Shown here piece by piece: positions 43,990 through 52,903 of a stretch of DNA of 64,000 nucleotides. Each line of letters starts with the position of its first letter. Positions within the stretch are counted from its first letter, which is position 1. The translations under genes were made by a program, and so were the position numbers. Below the pieces are notes generated by a model. It was not told where the DNA came from, did not search any database, and worked only from the letters and a program-made list of their open reading frames with translations. Where the stretch lies: NCBI RefSeq assembly GCF_012272855.1, contig NZ_JAAXCQ010000013.1:1-64000 (forward strand), written 5' to 3'. The stretch is from Arenibacter sp. 6A1 (GTDB lineage Bacteria; Bacteroidota; Bacteroidia; Flavobacteriales; Flavobacteriaceae).

Positions 43990-45381
43990 AACAACACTAA
44001 TAATTAGGGGTATAATTCTAGACATTAGCATAGGGATCTTAATAGTGATACATAAATTAGAAATATAAAATTACTCAAATAAGTATTTATTCTTTTGTAA
44101 ATATTTTTAAGACCAATAAATATTGTAATTAAACGTCCAATTAAGTAAAATAGAACTGGAGTTAATATAATTTTATAGTTATATACTTGTATTGGTACTA
44201 CTTAGATTTTTGTGGATAAGCAATCAATCTTGAAATTCAATAAATATTGTATGTAATAAGGAAAAAAAACTTACTTATTAAAGCATAAATTATTTCGTAG
44301 TGATACTGTTTATAATATATATTATAGAGTATATGGTGGTTGGTAATGAACTATTGTAATTGTTGATTAATTATATTTGGACTGGCTTTACATAAAAATA
44401 TTCAGATAAATGTTTCAAGCAGTTCCCAAAACCATATTTTTAAATCCTGCAGGAGGAAAACACGAATTAATCATTCTTTTATGTAGTTGAAAACCGTAAA
44501 AAAATAACACTAATGAACCAAAAACTAATATGACTGACCATTATTTAATAATTGAAAAATTTGCTCTACAACAGGTGATTGTGCTGGTTTTTTTAACGTT
44601 CCAATAATATTAACAATTCAAAAAATTGTTATACTACTATGAACTGGTATCAGTTACTCCTTCAAAGCTGTTTATATATGTGAATTTATAACTCATTTTA
44701 AAGGGTGGGTCCATCTATTTTATTTTCGATTATTAGACTGTGTACAATGTAGAGTTATATGAAGATTTGGGAAGTATCAAAATTTCTTGTAAAGTAAATA
44801 ACCTGATTCATGAGCTTTTAACTTAGGGAACTATATTGGTCTTTAATAAAGTGATTAAATTTTCAGTTGTCGTGGTGGATGCTATCGGACTTTAATCTTT
44901 TAATTCAAATTTAAAGAGGGGATACTAGCATAAAGAACTAGAAAAAAAATTGAAAGTAGATAAAAATATTTGAGCGTGTATTTAGGAGTTACAGATCTAA
45001 AATAAATAATTGTTGCAATTTATTTTTTGCGTCAAAGATTTAGAGGTTAAAGGAATCATAGTATTAGTTTTCAATGCAATTGATATGGTGGCGCTTTTCT
45101 ATTTTAGTCTTAAATATGAAAATTAGTGATGTAGCAGGAAGTTGAATAATATTATGTTTTATTCTTGTTTTTCGTGGAAGTAAGACAGCATTTTTTATTA
45201 AACTTTAAAATTATTGTAAGAATAATGTCCCATATGTCAATTTTTTCAACCTGTCTTGAATATTTTGCGACTCTATTTAAATATTAGTTATTGTAAAACT
45301 TTCATGATTTTTAATATGAACTTAAATAAGTGATTTTCAAAGTGCTATGGTGTCAAAATCAATATTTAAAGATTAATAAAT
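43990..45381. other. Long gene-free AT-rich stretch upstream of ECF sigma 2
   Basis: About 1.39 kb between the GH123-like gene and the sigma gene, very AT-rich, with stops in all frames. A weak hairpin (AACAATT/AATTGTT at 44612-44630) is the only structure noticed. No ECF-type site, tRNA, coding remnant or terminator with a T run was seen. It may contain an unrecognised small RNA or be degenerate DNA. Confidence 0.4.
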
Positions 45382-45990
45382 ATGGATGTAATAAATTTAA
45401 ATTCGGAGGAGCAAAGGTTTAAATCCTTTAAAAAGGGAGATAAACTCGCATTTGAATACTACTTTTCCTTTTTTTATGGACGGATTACAGGTTTTTGCAT
45501 TCAGTTTTTGGGTGATCAAGACAAAGCTCAAAGTGTTGCACAGGAGGCCTTTATAAAGCTATGGTTAAATAGGGGCAAGGTTGAGAAAGTTAGTGGCATA
45601 AAATCTTTTTTGTATACAGCTGCTAAAACCCAATGCTTGGATATTTTAAGACATCAATCGGTAACTTCTAAATACCGGAATTTGAAACTACACGAGAAAG
45701 AAATTAATTTGAATGTTGAAATATTAAAGGCTATGAATTTTGATGAAGTTTCCTTTCAGGAATTAGAAGCACTAGTTGATAAAACAATTTCAAAATTGCC
45801 GCCACAATGTAGGACTGTATTTCTTCTGAGTCGCTTTGAGTCCAAGAAGAACAGGGAAATAGCAAATGAGTTAAATATATCGATTAAGGCTGTAGAAGGT
45901 AATATAACGCGAGCCCTAAAAATTTTCAGAATAGAACTTTCTAGCTACCTCATATTTATACTTTTTATCATAAGCAGTTTTTTATTGTAA
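45382..45990 (+). CDS. RNA polymerase ECF sigma factor (FecI-like) with hydrophobic C-terminus, locus 2
   Basis: A 202-residue ECF sigma factor. Sigma-2 (LAFEYYFSFFYGRITGFCIQ, KAQSVAQEAFIKLWLN) and sigma-4 (ISKLPPQCRTVFLLSRFESK, NREIANELNISIKAVEGNIT) are both clear. The protein ends in a strongly hydrophobic ~16-residue tail (SYLIFILFIISSFLL), which could bury in the membrane and hold the factor near its FecR partner. FecR is encoded 345 bases downstream on the same strand, unlike the divergent arrangement of locus 1. Confidence 0.93.
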   Translation: MDVINLNSEEQRFKSFKKGDKLAFEYYFSFFYGRITGFCIQFLGDQDKAQSVAQEAFIKLWLNRGKVEKVSGIKSFLYTAAKTQCLDILRHQSVTSKYRNLKLHEKEINLNVEILKAMNFDEVSFQELEALVDKTISKLPPQCRTVFLLSRFESKKNREIANELNISIKAVEGNITRALKIFRIELSSYLIFILFIISSFLL

Positions 45991-46291
45991 CATTTAATTA
46001 AGTACTGGGATTTATCTACATTATCTTAAAGTAATTTGGATACACTTCCTTTATAAATTGTGAAAATGATTTCCATTTACAAATTTTAGGCATTCTAAAA
46101 TGTATTTCAGTCAATTTTAACCAAACACCTACCCACTTCTGTGATTTAGGAGTTTGTTTTATTTCTTATTAATACTGTATAAGAAAAGTAACAATAATTT
46201 GTATTTCTAATTTTATAACAATTTCTCAAGTATTACAGTAAGAATAAACTACGCCTCACCAGAATATTAAATAATTTAATAATATCACATA
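45991..46291. other. Non-coding spacer between ECF sigma 2 and fecR 2
   Basis: About 300 AT-rich bases without an open frame. It leads into the ECF-type site at 46292, so fecR and the following susC genes probably have their own promoter separate from the sigma gene. Confidence 0.5.
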
Positions 46292-46316
46292 GGGTATATT
46301 TAAACTAATACGTACC
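46292..46316 (+). promoter_or_regulatory. ECF-type promoter-like site upstream of fecR 2
   Basis: GGGTA (46292-46296), 14 bases, CGTACC (46311-46316), then TAAA; the fecR ATG is 20 bases downstream. Spacing and both half-elements are identical to the site upstream of the GH123-like gene. It probably represents autoregulation of the sigma/anti-sigma system. Confidence 0.65.
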
Positions 46317-46335
46317 TAAAGTGTAACATATTTAT

Positions 46336-47490
46336 ATGAATCAGTCAGCTATTGTGAAGTATTTATCAGGAGAAGCATCGGAAGATGAAGTTGAAGCATT
46401 ATTTGAATGGATAAATTCTGATCCATTAAATGAGAGAATGTATATAGATCTCATAAAGGTATGGGCAATGACTTCAGAATCTAATGAGAATAAAACACAG
46501 GCATGGCAATCAATCCAAAAGTCTATAGATAAGCGTGAAAAAAGAGTGAATCGTCACCTATTAAAGTACGCTGCGGTATTTATTGGGATTTTGTGCGGTA
46601 CATATTTTTATGTGACTCACAATACCATTGAAAACAGTCCTATACAAAACTCTCAGGACTCAATTACACTAGATATTGGAAATGGACAATTGGAATTGAT
46701 CGATGCTTCTGATGATAAGGTTATAGTAGGTAATAATGGTCAGGTTATTGGTATGCAGAAAGGTGATACTTTAAATTATGCTGTTAAAACAAACATAAAT
46801 CACACAATAACTGATGCAAACTCCAAGGCGGAAGACTTAGTCTATAATGAAATTAAGGTGCCTTATGGTAAAACGTTCCAAGTTTTACTTTCAGACGGTA
46901 CCTATGTTTATTTAAATGCAGGAAGTACTTTTAAGTTTCCGGTAAATTTTATTTTGGGTTTAGAAAGAAAAGTGTTTTTAAGTGGAGAAGGATTTTTTGA
47001 AGTGGCAAAGGATAAGGACCCCTTTATTGTTAATGCCAATAATGCTAACATTAGGGCATTGGGAACTGCATTTAACGTGAGTGCTTACCCTGAAGAAAAA
47101 GATGTTAGTACTGTTTTGGTTGAGGGGTCGGTGGGTATTTACCATAATAAAGAGCAGTTTTCAAAGGAACATTCAACTGTTTTAGTGCCAAATCATATGG
47201 CAATATGGAACAAGGAGAAAAAGGGCGTTATTGTAAAAGCTGTTGATGCGGAAATGTACACCGCTTGGGTGTCAGGAAGATTGGTTTTTCGAAATACCCC
47301 CTTTAAAGTCATACGCAAAAAATTGGAAAGGCATTACAACATTCAAATTATAAATAACAACCGACTACTTGATGAGAAAATCTATAATGCTGTCTTTGAT
47401 ATTGAGACGATAAGAGAGGTTATGCAAACTTTGGATGAAAGCTTCAGAATTAAATATACAATCGAGAACAATAAATTAATTATTGAATAA
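46336..47490 (+). CDS. FecR family anti-sigma factor, locus 2
   Basis: A 384-residue protein with the same plan as FecR 1. The N-terminal cytoplasmic part is VKYLSGEASEDEVEALFEWI. One transmembrane helix (LLKYAAVFIGILCGTYFYV) follows, then the FecR domain (IKVPYGKTFQVLLSDGTYVY, LNAGSTFKFP, RKVFLSGEGFFEVAKD) and DUF4974 (RLVFRNTPFKVIRKKLERHY). It should hold the locus-2 sigma factor inactive until the SusC receptor encoded downstream signals. susC begins 152 bases after its stop. Confidence 0.93.
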   Translation: MNQSAIVKYLSGEASEDEVEALFEWINSDPLNERMYIDLIKVWAMTSESNENKTQAWQSIQKSIDKREKRVNRHLLKYAAVFIGILCGTYFYVTHNTIENSPIQNSQDSITLDIGNGQLELIDASDDKVIVGNNGQVIGMQKGDTLNYAVKTNINHTITDANSKAEDLVYNEIKVPYGKTFQVLLSDGTYVYLNAGSTFKFPVNFILGLERKVFLSGEGFFEVAKDKDPFIVNANNANIRALGTAFNVSAYPEEKDVSTVLVEGSVGIYHNKEQFSKEHSTVLVPNHMAIWNKEKKGVIVKAVDAEMYTAWVSGRLVFRNTPFKVIRKKLERHYNIQIINNNRLLDEKIYNAVFDIETIREVMQTLDESFRIKYTIENNKLIIE

Positions 47491-47560
47491 CCTTAAAACC
47501 AACGAAATGAAGAACTGAAAAGAAATGAGTATCGACCATGAAACTGTTTAATTTTTAAGA

Positions 47561-47595
47561 AACCGGGAAACGCTTGCAACATTCCCCGGAAAATT
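47561..47595 (+). promoter_or_regulatory. Conserved leader hairpin upstream of susC 2
   Basis: CCGGG (47563-47567) pairs with CCCGG (47585-47589); the stem extends on the loop side through AA/TT if one unpaired C is allowed, and the loop contains ACGCTTGCAACA. It lines up with the hairpin upstream of susC 1 in stem position and in loop bases, and lies about 50-80 bases before the start codon in both cases. Probably a shared post-transcriptional or transcriptional control element of susC genes. Confidence 0.55.
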
Positions 47596-47642
47596 AAATA
47601 GTTAAAAACCTAAATTTTTAACCAAAAAAATCAAACAAAGGT

Positions 47643-50600
47643 ATGAAAAAACTATTAAAACAGGAGTGCCATCCTATTGGTATTCCTAAATTCAACTTAA
47701 AGGTGAAACTAACTACATTTTTATTTTTGCTTGTATTGATGCAGAGTCAAGCAAATTCATATTCGCAAAATACCAAAATATCCCTGAACCTCAATGATGT
47801 TACTATTCAAAGTGTTCTGGATGAAATTGAATCTAAAACAGAATTTAAATTTTTTGTAGATACCGATATTATTGATCTATCGAAAAAAGTTTCTGTAACT
47901 GAAAAGGAAAAGCGAATTTCTAGCGTTTTGGAAAAATTATTTAAAGGTACCAATATTGTTTTTAAGGTTGTTGGGAAACAAATTGTTTTAAAGCCTGATT
48001 CTTCAAAAAGAAATACTCCTCAAATACCAAATAATTCCAAAACCGAAATAGAATTGCCACAGAAAACTATTTCTGGTACGGTAACGGATGAAGAAAATAT
48101 TCCATTATCTGGGGCTTCGATTGTCATTAAGGGTAGTACGACCGGTGTAGCTGCCGATTTTGATGGGAATTTTAATATTCAGGCATCAATGGGTGATATC
48201 CTTGTGGTATCTTATATTGGTTATAACTCAAAGGAGATAACAGTAACGGATCAAACTGAATTGACCGTGGTTCTTACAGCTTCTAACGAATTAGAAGAAG
48301 TCGTCGTGGTAGGTTATGGATCTAAAAAGAAAATTAACCTTACAGGTGCTGTTGAAACAGCCACTGCAAAAGAAATTGTTGAAAATAAAGGGATTTCCAA
48401 CCTCGGTGAGGCGCTACAAGGCCGTCTTTCAGGTTTGAATGTTAATTTTGGTGATGGTGCTATAGATTCTAAACCTTCTTTTAATATTCGTGGTATTACT
48501 ACAATTGGTGGAGGTGGTGCACCCTTGATTTTGGTAGATAATATACCCGTAGATTCAGATATATTAGTTCAAATGAATCCAGAAGATATTGCGAGTATCA
48601 GTGTTTTAAAAGATGCATCTGCATCTGCTATATATGGTGGTAGAGCGTCATTTGGGGTGATATTAGTAACTACCAAAACAGGGAAAAATGAGAAAATCAA
48701 GGTAACTTTAAATACTACTACAAGAATATCTACTCAATCTCATTTTCCTGATTTTGTTGATACACCAACACATATGAAGTTAAGAACCATAGCAGAAACT
48801 GCTGCTGGAGATTCTCAATTTTTCCAAAATGATTGGATTGCTGCTGCTGAAGCCTATCATAATGACCCATTTAATAATCCTGTAGACGAAGTTGTAAACC
48901 CGGTATACGATGCTAATGGTAACCTTATTTCTGGAGATTATCGTTTTTACGGAACTACAAATTTTATGGAAGAAACCTTTAAAAAATCCATGATACAGTC
49001 AAAATATGATGTTAGTGTTTCTGGAGGTACAGAAAAAATGTCTTTATATGGGTCTTTTGGTTTTGTTAAAGATGAAGGGGCATTTAGATATGGTAATGAT
49101 AATCTTAGGATTTTTAATGTTAGGTTAAATAGTACAACTAAAGTTAACGATTGGTTAGAGGTAGATACCAGAATGGCTTATGTTAAACGTAAATATGATT
49201 CACCTTTAGTTGGTTTTAACTGGGTTTACAACAAGACATATTTTCAAAGAACTTACTTTCCGTTGGTAAATAGAGGATTAAATCTTCCTACAAATCATGC
49301 CATAGCAACATTGAATGCCGGAGAAAGAGATTTATATGAAGATGACGATATAACTATTAGTTTAAAAACCAGTGTGGAATTGGCTAAAAATTTGAATGTA
49401 GTAACAACACTTACATCTCATTCTTTAGCGGGGCTTAATCAAGACTTTGAAAAAATCACACCTATTGCGGATAATGGTGCTTATCATTTTCCTATAGATG
49501 TCATATGGTATCCAAACGGTACTAGATCATCTGCATATAGAAGAACAAGATCAGAGAGGCGTTTTTTAGTTGATGTCTATGGAAACTATAGTAAAACATT
49601 CAGTGATAAGCATAATGTATTAGCTACTATTGGTTATAATCAAGAACAATATCTTAGTGAATTTTATAACATTAGAAAATATAATTTAATTACGGAAAGT
49701 GTACCAGCTCCTGATTTAACTTTGGTAAATGAGCTTTCAGATATTGATTCAAATCATGGTGCTTCAAATTGGGCTATTCGTGGCGGTTTTTATAGAGTTA
49801 ATTATGATTACGATGGCAAATATTTATTAGAGTTTAGTGGTCGTTACGATGGTACATCTCGATTTAAAAAAGGAAATAGGTTTGGGTTCTTTCCTTCAGG
49901 ATCTTTAGGATGGAGAGTTTCTAAAGAAAAATTTATGGATGGTACCGACGAATGGTTAAGTGATCTTAAACTTAAAGTGTCTTATGGTAGTATTGGTAAT
50001 CAAGATGGTGGTGGAACTTACCCATACATCTCCACTTTAAGTATTGGAGAATCAAGTAACATTTTAGGGACTATAAGACCTACCACTGTTGGTTTACCTA
50101 GTGTTGTAGATCCTTTTATTACATGGGAGGAGGTTAGCTCTTCAAATTATGGAGTAGATGCAGCATTTTTAAAAAACAAACTCGAAGCTGGATTTGATTA
50201 TTATATACGAACTACTGAAGGTATGCGAGTAGCAGGAGATCCATTACCAGGTATTTTTGGGTCCGGGGCTCCAGACAGAAATGCAGCCAATTTAGAAACT
50301 AAAGGCTGGGAAGCAAGATTAAGTTGGAGAGACAAAATAAAAGAATTTAACTATGGTGTAAACCTTAATGTATGGGATTCTAGAGCACATATCACTAAGT
50401 TTGATAACAACCCAACCAATAGTCTTGGTGGAGCTTGGTATGTAGGTGAGGAGTTTGGTGAAATTTGGGGCTATGAAACCGAAGGGTTCTTCAATACGGC
50501 AGCTGAAGCTGCTGAAGCTGAAGCTGGTGGTGCGCATGATCAATCAGATTTTGGATCTAACTGGAAAGCTGGAGATATTAAGTATAGAGATTTAGATGGC

Positions 50601-51149
50601 GATGGTAAAGTTGATGATGGAGAAGGTCTTGTAGGAGATTCTGGTGATAGAAAAATTATTGGAAATAGATCGGCGCGTTATAATTATGGAATTACGCTTA
50701 ATGGATCATATAAAGGTTTCGGATTTGAAGCTTTTTTTCAAGGAGTAGGTAAAAGAGATTATAACCCTACAGGGGATGGATCTATTTTCTATCCATTTGT
50801 AAGTCGTTGGGATAATATACAAAAGCATCAGGTTGGGCGTTCTTGGACTCAAGATAATCCTAATGCGTACTTCCCACAACTAGAAACAGGTACGCGTAAC
50901 TATGCGACACAAACAAAGTATTTACAGGATGCATCCTATATAAGGTTAAAAAGCTTAAGTATATCCTATGCTTTACCATCAGATGTACTGGATAAATTAC
51001 CGATTAGCAATCTAGTGCTTTCGCTAAATGGTCGTAATTTATGGGAAGAACATAGTTTACCAGAACCATATGATCCTGAAAATTTGGGCAATCCATTTGG
51101 GGCGCCACTTAGAAGATCATATTCCTTAGGTGTAAAAGTTAATTTCTAA
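47643..51149 (+). CDS. SusC/RagA family TonB-dependent outer-membrane transporter with STN domain, locus 2
   Basis: A 1168-residue receptor. A signal peptide (LTTFLFLLVLMQSQANS) leads into an STN domain (ISLNLNDVTIQSVLDEIESK ...), a carboxypeptidase-regulatory-like domain (GTVTDEENIPLSGASIVIKG), a plug (EEVVVVGYGSKKKINLTGAV; ISVLKDASASAIYGGRASFG) and a beta-barrel ending YSLGVKVNF. There is an Ala/Glu-rich repeat (AAEAAEAEAGG) in one late loop. It pairs with the SusD encoded 9 bases downstream and signals through FecR 2. The ligand is unknown, but neighbouring genes point to a phosphodiester-containing substrate. Confidence 0.95.
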   Translation: MKKLLKQECHPIGIPKFNLKVKLTTFLFLLVLMQSQANSYSQNTKISLNLNDVTIQSVLDEIESKTEFKFFVDTDIIDLSKKVSVTEKEKRISSVLEKLFKGTNIVFKVVGKQIVLKPDSSKRNTPQIPNNSKTEIELPQKTISGTVTDEENIPLSGASIVIKGSTTGVAADFDGNFNIQASMGDILVVSYIGYNSKEITVTDQTELTVVLTASNELEEVVVVGYGSKKKINLTGAVETATAKEIVENKGISNLGEALQGRLSGLNVNFGDGAIDSKPSFNIRGITTIGGGGAPLILVDNIPVDSDILVQMNPEDIASISVLKDASASAIYGGRASFGVILVTTKTGKNEKIKVTLNTTTRISTQSHFPDFVDTPTHMKLRTIAETAAGDSQFFQNDWIAAAEAYHNDPFNNPVDEVVNPVYDANGNLISGDYRFYGTTNFMEETFKKSMIQSKYDVSVSGGTEKMSLYGSFGFVKDEGAFRYGNDNLRIFNVRLNSTTKVNDWLEVDTRMAYVKRKYDSPLVGFNWVYNKTYFQRTYFPLVNRGLNLPTNHAIATLNAGERDLYEDDDITISLKTSVELAKNLNVVTTLTSHSLAGLNQDFEKITPIADNGAYHFPIDVIWYPNGTRSSAYRRTRSERRFLVDVYGNYSKTFSDKHNVLATIGYNQEQYLSEFYNIRKYNLITESVPAPDLTLVNELSDIDSNHGASNWAIRGGFYRVNYDYDGKYLLEFSGRYDGTSRFKKGNRFGFFPSGSLGWRVSKEKFMDGTDEWLSDLKLKVSYGSIGNQDGGGTYPYISTLSIGESSNILGTIRPTTVGLPSVVDPFITWEEVSSSNYGVDAAFLKNKLEAGFDYYIRTTEGMRVAGDPLPGIFGSGAPDRNAANLETKGWEARLSWRDKIKEFNYGVNLNVWDSRAHITKFDNNPTNSLGGAWYVGEEFGEIWGYETEGFFNTAAEAAEAEAGGAHDQSDFGSNWKAGDIKYRDLDGDGKVDDGEGLVGDSGDRKIIGNRSARYNYGITLNGSYKGFGFEAFFQGVGKRDYNPTGDGSIFYPFVSRWDNIQKHQVGRSWTQDNPNAYFPQLETGTRNYATQTKYLQDASYIRLKSLSISYALPSDVLDKLPISNLVLSLNGRNLWEEHSLPEPYDPENLGNPFGAPLRRSYSLGVKVNF

Positions 51150-51158
51150 ATTAAAAAG

Positions 51159-52883
51159 ATGAGAAAAATATATAAATACGTTTTACTAGTTATAGGGGGA
51201 TTAACTATAACAGCCTGTGATGACGATTACTTAGAGCGCTACCCGTTGGACGATATTACTAATGAAACATTTTGGAATTCAGAAAACGATCTTAGAGCCT
51301 ATGCCTCTGGTTTATATGGTATTTTTGGATCTGGCCAACATATTTGGGGAGATAACAACAGTGATAACAATGCTCCAGAAAGTTTTAATACGGTTGCTGC
51401 TGGTTTACATACCGCAGATAATGGTACATGGAGTTGGAGTTTTTTAAGAAGCTGTAATTTCTTTTTAGAAAATTATGATAAAAACCCCAATCTTGATCAA
51501 AGTGTTAAAGATAAATATAAAGGTGAGGTTTTATTAGCCCGCGCTATGTTTACAGCTGCAAGAGTAAAAAGGTATGGAGATATTCCTTTTACCACTAAAG
51601 TTTTAACAACAGGCGATGTAGATGAGCTTTATGGTCCTAGAATGCCTAGGAATGAAGTAATGGCGCAAGTACTTGCAGATTTAAAAGAAGCTGTTGCATT
51701 AATTCCAACCAAAGAATCAGAAGCAGGTCGTTTAACAAAAGGGGCTGCTCAAGGTTTTATGGCAAGAATTTGTTTGCATGAAGGAACCTTTAGGAAATAC
51801 CATGGTTTGGAAAATGCCGAGGAGTTCTTACAAGCTGCGGCAGATGCCGCAAAAGGAGCCATGGATAGTGGCCAATATGCACTCTATTCTACTGGTGATC
51901 CTTCAGTAGATTATGCAAATATGTTTACACAACTTAGTCTTGTAGGGAACCCGGAAGCAGTTTTTTATGCACAATATATCCCAGATGTACGCGGTCATAA
52001 CTTTATTAGGTACATACCAGAATCAACTAAAAATGGTATGACAAAAGATATGGTTGAAGATTATTTATGTACAGATGGAAAACCAATAGGATTAAGTACC
52101 CTTTATCAAGGTGATGATGATTTTGAAGCACTTTTTGAAGATAGAGATCCTAGAATGTCGCAAACCCTTCTTCCTAAATCTGAAAACTATTTTGTGGAAA
52201 ATGATGGAGATGAAACGGAGCCTCGTATTGCTGGATTAGCACTGGGGAATGGGTCTGCAACAACGACAGGATATCATATGATTAAATATTATGCGCCAGA
52301 TGAGGTGGCAAAATATGATAAAGCAGAAACAGATTTACCAATCTTAAGATACGCTGAGATTTTATTAGTTTATGCAGAAGCTATGGCAGAATTAGGTTTA
52401 GCAGATCAATCGGTAATTGATGAGTCAATTAATTTAATAAGAGCTAGAGCGGGTATGCCAGGCATGCTGATTGCAGATCTTGAACGTGATCCAGATAGCG
52501 ATATGGTTCCTAGTGCAGGGTATGGGGTAGATGTACCGGTTTTAATCGAAGAAATTAGAAGAGAAAGGCGTATAGAATTGGCAGCTGAAAACTTCCGTTA
52601 TGATGATTTAATGCGTTGGAAAGCTGGTAATTTCTTAGAAAAAAGAGTTTTAGGAGCAAAATGGGATGCTTTAAAAGATTTTAAAGAACCATCTGGTGAA
52701 CCATTATATGATGCTTCAGATGATGCTGCTGTTTTACTTAATGAAGATGGGTATATATATCCTTACAAAAACACCTTACCAGGTGGTAGAGTGTTTAATG
52801 AGAATAAGCATTATTACTTTAGTATTCCTAGAGAGGAAATAATACTTAATCCAGCTTTAACCCAAAACCCAGGTTGGGAATAA
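51159..52883 (+). CDS. SusD/RagB family nutrient-binding outer-membrane lipoprotein, locus 2
   Basis: A 574-residue lipoprotein (lipobox ITAC, Cys about 21) with ERYPLDDITNETFWNSENDL at the N-terminus and KYKGEVLLARAMFTAARVKR in the first helical region. Late elements are ETDLPILRYAEILLVYAEAM, INLIRARAGMPG, IEEIRRERRIELAAENFRYD and a final IPREEIILNPALTQNPGW. All SusD landmarks are present. It captures the ligand at the cell surface for the SusC channel encoded upstream. Confidence 0.95.
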   Translation: MRKIYKYVLLVIGGLTITACDDDYLERYPLDDITNETFWNSENDLRAYASGLYGIFGSGQHIWGDNNSDNNAPESFNTVAAGLHTADNGTWSWSFLRSCNFFLENYDKNPNLDQSVKDKYKGEVLLARAMFTAARVKRYGDIPFTTKVLTTGDVDELYGPRMPRNEVMAQVLADLKEAVALIPTKESEAGRLTKGAAQGFMARICLHEGTFRKYHGLENAEEFLQAAADAAKGAMDSGQYALYSTGDPSVDYANMFTQLSLVGNPEAVFYAQYIPDVRGHNFIRYIPESTKNGMTKDMVEDYLCTDGKPIGLSTLYQGDDDFEALFEDRDPRMSQTLLPKSENYFVENDGDETEPRIAGLALGNGSATTTGYHMIKYYAPDEVAKYDKAETDLPILRYAEILLVYAEAMAELGLADQSVIDESINLIRARAGMPGMLIADLERDPDSDMVPSAGYGVDVPVLIEEIRRERRIELAAENFRYDDLMRWKAGNFLEKRVLGAKWDALKDFKEPSGEPLYDASDDAAVLLNEDGYIYPYKNTLPGGRVFNENKHYYFSIPREEIILNPALTQNPGWE

Positions 52884-52903
52884 ATAATTTTAAATTAAAA
52901 ATT

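Noticed and set aside
44612-44630. AACAATT/AATTGTT hairpin as a terminator of the GH123-like gene
   Set aside because: The stem is only AT pairs, it lies 620 bases after the gene, and no T run follows.
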